Assembly (NCBI RefSeq): GCF_000935045.1
Contig: NZ_JYKS01000005.1
Span: 124,001 to 188,000, forward strand
DNA: 64,000 nucleotides
Source: Pseudomonas sp. 10-1B
GTDB taxonomy: Bacteria > Pseudomonadota > Gammaproteobacteria > Pseudomonadales > Pseudomonadaceae
Reading direction: 5' to 3'
Below the pieces are notes generated by a model that saw nothing but the letters and a program-made list of their open reading frames with translations, was not told where the DNA came from and did no database searches. This document shows positions 1 to 8,323 of the stretch, piece by piece. Numbering within the stretch: position 1 is the first letter of the stretch; every line of letters starts with the position of its first letter. Both the position numbers and the translations under genes were made by a program.

Positions 1-287
1 GGTTCCTGCACGGTTGGAACTGGCGCGGCATGGGGGCGTGGGTCCCCAGCGCAGCAGTCGGCCTGTGCTTCGTCAACCTGCCGGGGCAGTTCGTCGGCCC
101 ACTGGGCGACCTGGCCGGCGGCATCGACCTGAGCCTGCCGGTAACCCTGGGGCTGGCCGGCGTACTGTACCTGGCGCTGCTCAGCCTGTTCCCCGAACCT
201 GCCGGCGTGTATGGCCCCAAGGGCCCGCGTTGGGTGCGCTGCAAAAGCACTGCGCGCACGCCGGTGACCACCGCCGAAATGGCCTGA
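1..287 (+). CDS. Membrane permease, C-terminal fragment (NCS1 nucleobase permease-like)
   Basis: The reading frame is open from the window edge and ends at a TGA at 285-287, so only about the last 95 residues are visible. Two hydrophobic stretches separated by a short loop (around GLCFVNLPGQFVGPL and TLGLAGVLYLALLSLF) look like the final helices of an inner-membrane transporter. They are followed by a polar tail beginning PEPAGVYGPKGPRW. The loop and tail resemble the NCS1 purine/cytosine permease family, but the diagnostic N-terminal part is missing. The aldehyde dehydrogenase begins 13 bases downstream on the same strand, so the two probably form one catabolic operon. Substrate unknown. Confidence 0.5.
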   Translation, partial: FLHGWNWRGMGAWVPSAAVGLCFVNLPGQFVGPLGDLAGGIDLSLPVTLGLAGVLYLALLSLFPEPAGVYGPKGPRWVRCKSTARTPVTTAEMA

Positions 288-300
288 CTGGAAATCGACC

Positions 301-1731
301 ATGACCACTTCCCACTACATTGCCGGCCGCTGGGTCGAAGGCCAAGGCAGCGACTGCATCAGCGTCAATGACCCTGCGCTCGGGCAACCGTTCGCCGAGT
401 TGATGGCCGCCAGCGTTGCCCAGGTCGACCAGGCCGTGGCCGCCGCCCGCGGCGCCCTGCCCACCTGGAAAGCCACCAACGCCAGCGAGCGCGCTGCCTA
501 CCTGCGCGGCTTTGCCGAACAGCTCGGGCAACGCCGTGAAGCACTGATCACCTTGCAGATGCGCAACAACGGCAAGCCGCGCCACGAGGCCGAGATCGAC
601 CTGGATGACGCCATCGCCACCTTCAGTTATTACGCCGAACTGGCCGAGCAACTGCCGTCGAAAAACCGTGACGTAGCGCTGGCCGCCCCAGGATTCAGCG
701 CCCGCACCCGCCTGGAGCCGGTGGGCGTGGTCGGCCTGATCGTGCCGTGGAACTTCCCGCTGGTGACCAGCGCCTGGAAACTCGCCCCGGCCCTGGCAGC
801 CGGTTGCAGCGTGGTGCTCAAGCCCTCGGAAGTCACCCCGCTGATCGAACAGGCCTATGGCCAGATCGCCGACAGCCTGGGCTTGCCGGCCGGCGTGCTG
901 AACATCGTCAACGGCAAGGCCGAGACCGGCGCCGCGCTGAGCAACCACAGCGGCCTGGACAAGCTGTCGTTCACTGGCAGCAACAGCGTCGGCAGCCAGG
1001 TGATGCGCAGCGCTTCGGCGCAGTGCCGGCCGGTGACTCTGGAGCTGGGCGGCAAGTCGGCTATCGTGGTGTTCGATGATTGCGATGTGGACCAGGCGGT
1101 GGAGTGGATCGTAGCCGGCATCACCTGGAATGCCGGGCAAATGTGTTCGGCCACTTCGCGGCTGCTGGTGCAGGACGGCATTGCCACTGCGCTGCTGCCG
1201 CGCTTGCAGGCGGCCCTGGAAAAGCTGCGGGTCGGTAATCCGTTGGCCGAAGAGGTCGACATGGGGCCGCTGACCAGCCAGGCACAGTGGCTGAAGGTGG
1301 CCAGCTACTTTGCCACGGCGCGGGAAGAGGGTTTGCAGTGCCTGGCCGGTGGCAAGGTGCTGGACCGTGAGGGCTGGTTCGTCAGCCCGACGTTGTATGC
1401 CGATGTACCGAAGGACAGCCGCCTGTGGACCGAGGAGATCTTTGGTCCGGTACTGTGCGCGCGGCGCTTCGCTACCGAAGAGCAGGCGATTGCCGAAGCC
1501 AACGACAGCCGCTTCGGGCTGGTGGCGACCGTATGTTCTGCCGACCTGGAGCGCGCCGAGCGGGTAGCCGATGCGCTGGAGGTTGGCCATGTGTGGATCA
1601 ACTCGGTGCAGGCGGTGTTCGTCGAAACCTCGTGGGGCGGCACCAAGGGTAGCGGGATCGGCCGTGAGTTGGGGCCTTGGGGGTTGTCGGCCTTCCAGTC
1701 GGTGAAGCATGTGACGCGGTGTTTGGGCTGA
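301..1731 (+). CDS. NAD(P)-dependent aldehyde dehydrogenase
   Basis: A 476-residue protein of normal length for the ALDH superfamily, which oxidises an aldehyde to the carboxylate with NAD(P)+ in the cytoplasm. Visible hallmarks are the PWNFPL cofactor/active-site segment near residue 150, the FTGSNSVG nucleotide-binding turn, the general base Glu248 in LELGGKS, and the nucleophile Cys282 in GQMCSATSR. A C-terminal EEIFGPV motif is also present. Overall it resembles betaine-aldehyde or gamma-aminobutyraldehyde-type dehydrogenases. Its close spacing to the upstream permease suggests it handles a breakdown product of the imported compound. The exact substrate cannot be read from the sequence. 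Confidence 0.9.
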   Translation: MTTSHYIAGRWVEGQGSDCISVNDPALGQPFAELMAASVAQVDQAVAAARGALPTWKATNASERAAYLRGFAEQLGQRREALITLQMRNNGKPRHEAEIDLDDAIATFSYYAELAEQLPSKNRDVALAAPGFSARTRLEPVGVVGLIVPWNFPLVTSAWKLAPALAAGCSVVLKPSEVTPLIEQAYGQIADSLGLPAGVLNIVNGKAETGAALSNHSGLDKLSFTGSNSVGSQVMRSASAQCRPVTLELGGKSAIVVFDDCDVDQAVEWIVAGITWNAGQMCSATSRLLVQDGIATALLPRLQAALEKLRVGNPLAEEVDMGPLTSQAQWLKVASYFATAREEGLQCLAGGKVLDREGWFVSPTLYADVPKDSRLWTEEIFGPVLCARRFATEEQAIAEANDSRFGLVATVCSADLERAERVADALEVGHVWINSVQAVFVETSWGGTKGSGIGRELGPWGLSAFQSVKHVTRCLG

Positions 1732-1738
1732 GATTTCC

Positions 1739-1870
1739 GGGGCCGCTCTGCGGCCCTTTCGCCGGCAAGCCAGCTCCCACCCCGACCGTGCCGACTTCAA
1801 GTCATGTGCAGTGCCTGTGGGAGCGGTGGTGCGGCGATCCGATTCACCCGCGAAGAGGCCGCACAGGCAA
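1739..1870. repeat. REP pair, partly degenerate
   Basis: After the aldehyde dehydrogenase stop, a REP unit (1739-1790) carries the GCCGGCAAGCCAGCTCC core. A weaker inverted partner (about 1810-1870) carries TGTGGGAGCGG and a CGCGAAGAGGCC end. The second arm is diverged compared with the other pairs in this window. Confidence 0.7.
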
Positions 1871-1960
1871 CACAAAACTCTGCCCCGCGTGACTTTCCCT
1901 TTCTCCAACAAAGTCCCACTTCCTGGTACCCCACAATCACAACACCAGGCCGGACCACCC

Positions 1961-3178
1961 ATGCATCCTCAACGCACCGCCTTGCACAACGAACTGCACG
2001 CCCGCCCGTCGCTGTATTTCGACGGCCCGGCGCATGTCTTCCACCTGGCCCTGCTCGGCGGTGATGCTGCCTGTGCGGCACTGCTGCAACGCTGCTGCCC
2101 GGACGCCCTGGACAACGCAGCCGCCCAAGGCATCACCTACCTGGATGGCCACCCGTTCAAGTGGGAGCGGCACACCGAATTCTTCACCCTGACCCTGGTA
2201 GTGCCTTGCACTGCCGCTGACAGCGAGTGGCAAAGCCTGCCGCCGGTGCTGGCCGAAGCCATTGCCCCGCAAGCGGCACAGGTGATCAACGCGGTGCAGG
2301 TGCTGGTCCGTGACGAACAGGGCCTGGACCTGCCCCACTATGGTTTCAAGGACCCGTGCGGCTCGTGCGTCGGTGGTGGCGATGCGGTGGTGTGGAGCGA
2401 TTTCCGCCTGACCGAGGATGGCACCAACCGCTTCCTGTTCATCAACCGCCGCCTCAATGCCTATCGCCAGGGCCGCATGATCCGCCGCCTTCTGGAGATC
2501 GAGACGTACCGCATGATGGCCTCGCTGACCCTGACCACGGCCAAGGAGCTGAGCCTGGAGCTGGACACCTTCGACAAGACCCTGGTCAGCCTGTCCGAGC
2601 GCAGTGCCGGGGGCGATGGCCATGATTCCAAGGGGCTGCTGGAAGCCATTGCCCATCTGTCACGCCAGGTGGTCAGCCGCACGGTGAAAACCCGCCACCG
2701 CTTCGGCGCCACGCAGGCCTATGCGCAACTGGTGTTCGAGCGCCTGGGCGAGCTGCGCGAAAGCCATGTGGGTGATTGCCAGCGCCTGGGGGTGTTCATC
2801 GAGCGCCGGTTCAAGCCGACGGTGCGCTACTGCGCGGCCACGGAGCAACGGCTGGAGCAACTGACGAAGAACGTGGCCAACCTGGGCGACCTGCTGCAAG
2901 CGCGAGTGCAGGTGGAGATGGAAGAGCAGAACGCCGGGATCCTGCGCAGCCTCAATGCCCGGGCCGATGCCCAGGTGAAAATCCAGCGGGCGGTGGAGGG
3001 GCTATCGATCATTGCCATCACCTACTACCTGCTGAATTTGTTCAAGCTGTTGTATGGCGGGCTGAATGTGCTGGGGTTGGGGCTGACGGCGCGCGATGGG
3101 TTGCTGGCCATGGCGCCGCCGGTGTTGCTGGTGCTGTTGGTGATTTTGCTGAGGATCAGGCAGGCCAAGCAGCATTGA
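1961..3178 (+). CDS. DUF3422 family membrane-anchored protein
   Basis: A 405-residue protein starting at the ATG at 1961 (MHPQRTALHNELHARP). The open frame runs further upstream, but there it crosses a REP element, and the conserved family start is at this ATG. The opening HNELHARP segment and the central FKDPCGSCVGGGD stretch fit the DUF3422 family. The middle (about residues 170-330) is rich in Glu, Arg and Leu and likely helical. The C-terminus has two hydrophobic segments (about 345-400, for example LLAMAPPVLLVLLVILL), so the protein is probably tail-anchored in the inner membrane. The function of the family is not known. It is flanked by REP pairs on both sides and is probably monocistronic. 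Confidence 0.8.
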   Translation: MHPQRTALHNELHARPSLYFDGPAHVFHLALLGGDAACAALLQRCCPDALDNAAAQGITYLDGHPFKWERHTEFFTLTLVVPCTAADSEWQSLPPVLAEAIAPQAAQVINAVQVLVRDEQGLDLPHYGFKDPCGSCVGGGDAVVWSDFRLTEDGTNRFLFINRRLNAYRQGRMIRRLLEIETYRMMASLTLTTAKELSLELDTFDKTLVSLSERSAGGDGHDSKGLLEAIAHLSRQVVSRTVKTRHRFGATQAYAQLVFERLGELRESHVGDCQRLGVFIERRFKPTVRYCAATEQRLEQLTKNVANLGDLLQARVQVEMEEQNAGILRSLNARADAQVKIQRAVEGLSIIAITYYLLNLFKLLYGGLNVLGLGLTARDGLLAMAPPVLLVLLVILLRIRQAKQH

Positions 3179-3212
3179 GGGCATGGGGTAATGCCAGTCA
3201 GTTAAGCAATTT

Positions 3213-3330
3213 GGGGCCGCTTTGCGGCCCATCGCCGGCAAGCCAGCTCCCACAGGGACCGCGCAAAGCTTGAGATCTGCGCGATACCTGTGGGAGCTGG
3301 CTTGCCGGCGATGGGCTGCAAAGCAGCCCC
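3213..3330. repeat. REP pair (inverted)
   Basis: Two facing REP units of the GCCGGCAAGCCAGCTCC type, each capped by a GGGGCCGC/GCAGCCCC end, separated by about 35 bases. They lie between the convergent DUF3422 and mechanosensitive-channel genes and could fold into a long hairpin that ends transcription from both sides. Confidence 0.9.
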
Positions 3331-3336
3331 CAAGGC

Positions 3337-5748
3337 TCACACCGACTCGTCAGCCGGCCGCGCCCCCTCTTGCACCAACACCATGCTCTGCGGCGAAGAC
3401 AGGGCTATGCCTTCATCACGCAACCGCCCAAGGATGGTGAACAGCAGGTCGCTACGGGTACCTGACACCTGCCGCGGCCCGGCCACGTAACCACTCACGC
3501 CAATCACCATGCCACTGGCCGTCAGGTCCTTGAACGACACCGAAGTGGCCGGCGCATCCAGAATCGCCTCATGCTCGTGGTAGGCCGCCAGCAGCAGTTC
3601 ACGCACGCGGTTGGCATCGGTATCCAGCGGCAGGGTCAGGGTAATGCCAACCACACCCAGGGCATTGCCCATGGTCACGTTGCGCACGTTCTGCGAGATG
3701 AATTGCGAGTTGGGCACGATCACTGTCGAACGGTCGGACATCTGGATCTCGGTGGCGCGCACGTTGATGCGGCGGATATCGCCCTCGACACCCGCCAGGC
3801 TGACCCAGTCGCCCACTTTCACCGGGCGTTCGGTCAGCAGGATCAGGCCAGAGATGAAGTTCTGCACGATCTGCTGCAAGCCGAAACCGATACCCACCGA
3901 CAGGGCACTGACCACCCAGGTCAGGCTGGTGAGGTTGATGCGCAGGGTCGACATCACCAGCATGGCCAGGAACAGGAAGCCCAGGTAACCGACCAGGGTC
4001 ACCAGCGAGGCACGCATGCCGGCGTCCATGTCGGTCTCTGGCAGCAGGCGCTCACTCAGCCAGCGCTTGACCACGCGGATGGCGAACAGGCCGCCGAGGA
4101 AGATCGCCAGGGCCAGCAGGATGTCCTGCGGCACGATGTTCAGGTTGCCGAGCAGCTTGCCACCGGTACCGTCCCAGTCGCCCAGGCTCAGCAGCAGTTC
4201 GCTGGGGCTGGTGCCCGAAGGCATCAGCGCCAGCAACAAAGCCAGGAACAGCACCACGGTACGGCCGATGCCGGCGAGGATGGTGCTGGCCTGCGCCTGG
4301 TGGCGTGGGGCCAAGCCCAAGGTCGAGGCCAGCGCCAGGCCGCCGGGCTGGCGCGGCGACAGCAAGGTTTCGCACAGGTCACCGAGGAAGGTGGTCAGCA
4401 AGTAGGCACAGGTGACCACCAGGCTGACCCACAGCAGCTTGGCGGTGAGGAAGTAGGCGAGCGTCAGGTAGCCAGTGAGCAAGGCCAGCAGGATCAGCGC
4501 CAGCCATATGACCATTACGAACGGGATCAACCCGGCCAGGCCCATGGGGCGCGCCAGGTCATGCTTGCGCAGGGTATGACGGTACCGCAGCAGCGCGCCG
4601 GCGAAGGTGACCGCCACCACCAGCGCGGTCAGGCCGTTTACGGCCACGGTCAGCGCCAGGCTGGCACCGATCACGCTGTTGATACGCTCCATGGTCATCA
4701 TGACCATCAATGCCAGCGCCAGCACCTTCGGGAACCAGCCCAGCGCGCTGGCCACCTCGTCGTGAATCGCCGGCAGGCGCCAGGACGGGCGCTGCAGCAT
4801 CAACATGGCGCGGCCCAGGCCAGTGATGAAGGCGCTGAACACCACCAGGGCGAGGATATGGTTGGCCAGACTGGCGATATCCGAGCCCAGTTCGGCGCTG
4901 CTCTCCAGCCCCCAGCGCAGCAACGACACCGAACCGGCAATGGTGCCCAGAGTGGCCAGGCTTACCCCTAGGGCCAAGGCGCTGCGGCGCAGGCGCCCCT
5001 CGGGCAGCCAGCTGACCATGGCACTGGCCAGCAAGCGTTCGAGTACGCGGCGCATCAGGGTCCAGACCAGGATCGCCGCCACCAGGCTGGCCATGAACAG
5101 CCAGCGGTGTTCCGCGCTGAAGGCACTGGCGATGGCATCGGCTGCCTCGCCGCGCAGGTCACGCAGGCGTGCCACGTCGTCCTGGGTGGGGCGGATGATG
5201 CTCTGCCAGAACGCCGGGGTCAGCGGCGAGGCCGCGCGGCTGGTGATCTGCGAGTTGAACTGGCTGCGGCGCAGGTTGACGATTTGCGTGGACAGGTCGC
5301 GCGCCGACTGGGTCAGCTTTATGGCTTGGTCCTGCTGGGCTACCAACGCCTTTTTCTCGGCCTCCAGCTCTTTGCGCTGCTGAGTCAGGGTAGCGGCCTC
5401 GTCCGGCTGAGCCGGGCCGACGACCTTGAGCTTGTCGTCGAGTTTTTCCACTTCCGCGGTGCGCTGGGCACTCAACGCGTCGGCCTGGCGCTGCACCTGC
5501 ATAGCCGCCAGGCGCAGTTGCGACAGCAGGTCGTCGTTGGCCTCGCTGGTGACACCCTGGCGGATCTGGTCAAGCCGGTCGCTCAACTGTTCGACGCTGG
5601 CGTTTTCGTCCAGCACCGGCATTTCTGCCACTGCCAGGTTGGACAATGGCGTAGCGGGAGCCGACCAGGCCGGGCTGGCCAGTGCCAGCATCAGGGCCAT
5701 CAGGACCATAAGGCCTGGACAATAACGAGTAAGGCAGACACGCCTCAT
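3337..5748 (-). CDS. DUF3772-type MscS/MscK-like mechanosensitive channel
   Basis: An 803-residue protein, far longer than the small MscS channel. It has a signal peptide (MVLMALMLALASPAWSA, cleaved near residue 30), then a periplasmic domain of about 170 residues with coiled-coil character (EKLDDKLKVVGPAQPDEAAT and neighbours). About ten hydrophobic helices follow. The C-terminal MscS core (residues about 590-790) includes the pore-lining helix region VSALSVGIGFGLQQIVQNF and the beta-domain start LILLTERPVKVGDWV. This layout matches the DUF3772/MscK group that releases solutes on hypo-osmotic shock from the inner membrane. No partner gene is nearby. The ATG at 5748 directly precedes the signal peptide. 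Confidence 0.88.
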   Translation of the reverse strand: MRRVCLTRYCPGLMVLMALMLALASPAWSAPATPLSNLAVAEMPVLDENASVEQLSDRLDQIRQGVTSEANDDLLSQLRLAAMQVQRQADALSAQRTAEVEKLDDKLKVVGPAQPDEAATLTQQRKELEAEKKALVAQQDQAIKLTQSARDLSTQIVNLRRSQFNSQITSRAASPLTPAFWQSIIRPTQDDVARLRDLRGEAADAIASAFSAEHRWLFMASLVAAILVWTLMRRVLERLLASAMVSWLPEGRLRRSALALGVSLATLGTIAGSVSLLRWGLESSAELGSDIASLANHILALVVFSAFITGLGRAMLMLQRPSWRLPAIHDEVASALGWFPKVLALALMVMMTMERINSVIGASLALTVAVNGLTALVVAVTFAGALLRYRHTLRKHDLARPMGLAGLIPFVMVIWLALILLALLTGYLTLAYFLTAKLLWVSLVVTCAYLLTTFLGDLCETLLSPRQPGGLALASTLGLAPRHQAQASTILAGIGRTVVLFLALLLALMPSGTSPSELLLSLGDWDGTGGKLLGNLNIVPQDILLALAIFLGGLFAIRVVKRWLSERLLPETDMDAGMRASLVTLVGYLGFLFLAMLVMSTLRINLTSLTWVVSALSVGIGFGLQQIVQNFISGLILLTERPVKVGDWVSLAGVEGDIRRINVRATEIQMSDRSTVIVPNSQFISQNVRNVTMGNALGVVGITLTLPLDTDANRVRELLLAAYHEHEAILDAPATSVSFKDLTASGMVIGVSGYVAGPRQVSGTRSDLLFTILGRLRDEGIALSSPQSMVLVQEGARPADESV

Positions 5749-5804
5749 CGAATATTCCTCTTTACAATTCGATTTGGCGGGGAATTCTACGCCGCTTGAG
5801 GCGA

Positions 5805-6863
5805 TCAGGAGAGTGCCGTTTCTCGTTTGAGCAGCTGCTTTTTGCGCTCTACGCCCCAGCGATAGCCACTGATGTCACCGTCACGGCGAACCACCCGATG
5901 ACAGGGGATGGCCACGGCGATGTGGTTGGCCGCGCAGGCCATGGCCACCGCGCGCACCGCCTTGGGCGCACCGATGCGCTCGGCGATGTCGGTGTAACTG
6001 ACCCGGCTGCCGGCCGGCACCTCGCGCAGGGCCTGCCACACCCGTTCCTGGAAGGCCGTGCCTTGCACATCCAGCGGCAAGGCCAGGCCCAGCGCCGGGG
6101 CCTCGACGAAGCCAACCACTTCGGCAACCAGCTGTTCGTAGGCGCTGTCGCCGCCGATCAGGCGGGCCTTGGGGAACTGATCCTGCAAGTCGTACAGCAG
6201 GGCCTCGGGGTCGTCGCCGAGCAGGATCGCGCAAATGCCCTTCTCGCTCTGGGCCACCAGGATCGCGCCCAGCGAACACTGGCCGAGGGCGAAGTGGATG
6301 GTCGCCCCGGCGCCGCCGGCGCGGTACTGCCGGGGGCGCATGCCCAGACGCTGGTCGGCACTTTCGTAGAAGCGGCTGTTGGAGTTGTAGCCGGCATCGT
6401 AGATGGCGTCGGTGACCGAGCGCTGGCCGTCTTCCAGGTGCGCGCGCAGGCGCTGGGCACGGAAGGCGGTGGCGTAGGCCTTGGGGGTGAGGCCGGTTTC
6501 GGCCTTGAACAGGCGGTGCAGGTGGAACGGGCTGACGGCCAGTTGCGCACTGAGCTGCTCGAGGCTGGGGGCGGGGTCACTGGTTTCGATCAGGCGGCAG
6601 GCGCGGGTGACCAGTTGGCTGTGGCGGGTTGCGCTGGCGCGTGTGCTGGCGGAGCAACGTTTACAGGCGCGGTAGCCGGCGGCTTCGGCGGCAGCGGGGG
6701 TGCCGTAGAACTCGACGTTGCTGCGCTTGGCCATGCGCGACTTGCAGCCGGGGTGGCAGTAGATGCCGGTGGTGCGCACCGCGTAGACGAAGTGGCCGGC
6801 AGCGGCGAGGTCGCGGGATTCTACAGCTTGCCAGCGTTGATCGAGGGTGGTGTAGGGTTTCAT
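5805..6863 (-). CDS. ada: Bifunctional Ada: regulator and O6-methylguanine/phosphotriester methyltransferase
   Basis: A 352-residue protein when started at the ATG at 6863 (MKPYTTLDQRW). Upstream codons fall in a REP element and are not protein-like. The N-terminal Ada zinc domain has Cys36, Cys40, Cys67 and Cys70, the set that takes methyl groups from phosphotriesters. An AraC-type helix-turn-helix follows (about 85-180), then the methyltransferase domain with the IPCHRVVRRDG motif, active Cys321. Methylated Ada activates its own gene and other alkylation-repair genes, and an AlkA-like glycosylase gene lies just upstream on the same strand. The REP pair between them may weaken co-transcription. 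Length and domain order are normal for Ada. Confidence 0.95.
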   Translation of the reverse strand: MKPYTTLDQRWQAVESRDLAAAGHFVYAVRTTGIYCHPGCKSRMAKRSNVEFYGTPAAAEAAGYRACKRCSASTRASATRHSQLVTRACRLIETSDPAPSLEQLSAQLAVSPFHLHRLFKAETGLTPKAYATAFRAQRLRAHLEDGQRSVTDAIYDAGYNSNSRFYESADQRLGMRPRQYRAGGAGATIHFALGQCSLGAILVAQSEKGICAILLGDDPEALLYDLQDQFPKARLIGGDSAYEQLVAEVVGFVEAPALGLALPLDVQGTAFQERVWQALREVPAGSRVSYTDIAERIGAPKAVRAVAMACAANHIAVAIPCHRVVRRDGDISGYRWGVERKKQLLKRETALS

Positions 6864-6895
6864 CGGTGAGTTTCCAGTTAGTTGTTGCCGGTGCC

Positions 6896-6989
6896 GGCCC
6901 TTTCGCGGGCTTGCCCGCTCCCACCTCGACCGCATAGGCTTCAAGCCCTGTGCAGTACCTGTAGGAGCGGGTTTACCCGCGAAAGGGCC
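6896..6989. repeat. REP pair (inverted)
   Basis: Two facing REP units of the GCGGG...CCCGCTCC class with GGCCC/GGGCC ends. It sits between the AlkA-like gene and ada, both read leftwards, so it may act as a partial terminator or RNA stabiliser inside the repair gene pair. Confidence 0.85.
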
Positions 6990-7009
6990 GACACAGGCAG
7001 TGCAAAACC

Positions 7010-7636
7010 TCAGGCCCGCCACAAGTACCAGGCCGCCACCGTGCGGTAAGGCCGCCAGCCGCCGCCCAGCGAGCGCATCTGCGCTGGGGTCGGTGCCTTG
7101 TCCAGCCCCTTCATCCGCCGATACCCCTCACGCACGCCAAAATCGTCCACCGGCAGAATGTCCGAACGCTCCAGGCAATAGATCAGCAGCATCTCCACCG
7201 TCCACCGCCCTACCCCGCGCAGCGCTACCAGGCGTTCGATCAAGGCCTCGTCGGCCATGGCCAATGCTTCCTCTCGGATCGGTACCAGGCCGTCCAGACG
7301 GGCTTGGGCAATGCCCTGCACAGTGGCCATCTTGCTCGCCGAAAAACCACAGGCGCGCATCGTTTCCGGGGTAACCGCCAACAACTGTTGCGGCGACGGG
7401 AACGCATCCTCCGGGAACAGCGCCAGCAATCGGCCAAGAATCGCCTCGGCCGCACGGGCATGCAGTTGCTGGTAGGCAATCGCCCGTACCAGCGCCTCGT
7501 AGGGCTCGCGCCCCGGTGTGGCCTGGTGCAGGCAGGGCCCGGTCGCCGCAATCAGCCGCGACCAGTCAGGGTCGAGTGCAGCCAGGTACTCAGTGGCCTC
7601 GCGATAGGCCCCAGGCGAAAGGTCGGCCAGAATCAT
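7010..7636 (-). CDS. AlkA-like DNA-3-methyladenine glycosylase (HhH-GPD)
   Basis: A 208-residue protein. The ATG at 7636 is chosen because AAGGAGG stands six bases before it; the frame is open further upstream without a comparable site. The helix-hairpin-helix segment LVALRGVGRWTVEM (about residue 130) and the downstream LPVDDFG with the catalytic aspartate identify a base-excision glycosylase of the AlkA/MAG group, which removes alkylated bases. It lacks the N-terminal beta domain of E. coli AlkA, as do the short AlkA-like enzymes of pseudomonads and yeast MAG. The neighbouring ada gene fits a shared role in alkylation repair. Confidence 0.88.
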   Translation of the reverse strand: MILADLSPGAYREATEYLAALDPDWSRLIAATGPCLHQATPGREPYEALVRAIAYQQLHARAAEAILGRLLALFPEDAFPSPQQLLAVTPETMRACGFSASKMATVQGIAQARLDGLVPIREEALAMADEALIERLVALRGVGRWTVEMLLIYCLERSDILPVDDFGVREGYRRMKGLDKAPTPAQMRSLGGGWRPYRTVAAWYLWRA

Positions 7637-7757
7637 GGCGCCTCCTTGAAGTCGAATGCGGGTCCAGCTTAGCCCAGCCATTCGTCGGGCAAACGCCGGA
7701 TCTTGCGCGGCTAATTCCTGGAATACCATTGCTCCGCGCTATCGCCCCCGCATAGAA

Positions 7758-7774
7758 TTGAGAACTATTCACAA
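7758..7774. promoter_or_regulatory. Putative Fur box upstream of the ECF sigma gene
   Basis: An imperfect dyad, TTGAGAA-CTA-TTCACAA (6 of 7 pairs match), lies 34 bases before the sigma factor ATG in an AT-rich patch. ECF sigma genes of the FecI type are usually repressed by Fur under iron-replete conditions, which would explain this site. Similarity to the Fur consensus was judged by eye only. Confidence 0.45.
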
Positions 7775-7807
7775 TCACATAATTCACGGGACTGGGCCTT
7801 CGCGACG

Positions 7808-8323
7808 ATGCAGATCAACGACACGCTCAAGCCAACCGAGGTCGCTCTGCTCTATCAGGCCCACCATGCTTGGCTTCGCGGCTGGTTGCGCAGCCGGGTC
7901 GGCTGCAGCGAGCACGCCGCGGACCTGGCCCAGGATACCTTCGTGCGGCTGCTGCGGGCTCGCCAGGTGTCACCACTGAAGGAGCCCCGCGCCTACCTCA
8001 GCAGCATCGCCCGTGGCCTGATGATCGACCAGTTCCGCCGTCGCGCCCTGGAACGCGCCTACCAGGAAAGCCTAGCTAACCTGCCCGAGGCTGAAGTGCC
8101 CAGCGAAGAGCACCGGCTGGTCATCCTCGATGCCCTGGAACGCCTCGACCGCGCCCTGCACCAGTTGAAACCGCGTGCCCGCCAGGCGTTTCTGCTGGCC
8201 CAGCTAGACGGCTTGAGTATCGTGCAGATCGCCCAGCGCCTGGAAGTTTCCCGGGCTACCGTCGAACGCGACCTGGCCAAGGCCCTGGGCGTCTGCTACC
8301 GGTTGCGTTATGCCGACGCCTGA
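7808..8323 (+). CDS. ECF sigma factor, FecI type
   Basis: A 171-residue sigma-70 family protein. It has a region 2 segment (LAQDTFVRLLRA, then YLSSIARGLMIDQFRRR, about residues 40-80) and a region 4 helix-turn-helix (GLSIVQIAQRLEVSRATVERD, near 135-155, cited here in shortened form). The FecI subgroup controls TonB-dependent iron-siderophore receptors and is released from a membrane FecR-type regulator by receptor signalling. The partner fecR-like gene overlaps its 3' end by 14 bases, giving translational coupling. Unusually, no TonB-dependent receptor gene follows; the next gene is a convergent MFS permease. A Fur-like dyad precedes the gene. Confidence 0.92.
   Translation: MQINDTLKPTEVALLYQAHHAWLRGWLRSRVGCSEHAADLAQDTFVRLLRARQVSPLKEPRAYLSSIARGLMIDQFRRRALERAYQESLANLPEAEVPSEEHRLVILDALERLDRALHQLKPRARQAFLLAQLDGLSIVQIAQRLEVSRATVERDLAKALGVCYRLRYADA

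Noticed and set aside
181..1962. Long leftward open frame across the aldehyde dehydrogenase
   Set aside because: It is antisense to a gene with all ALDH catalytic motifs, crosses a REP element and has no domain; a high-GC shadow frame.
3571..4971. Gln/His-rich rightward frame over the MscS-type gene
   Set aside because: Its composition is the mirror of Leu/Ala-rich membrane codons on the other strand; no domain or ribosome site.
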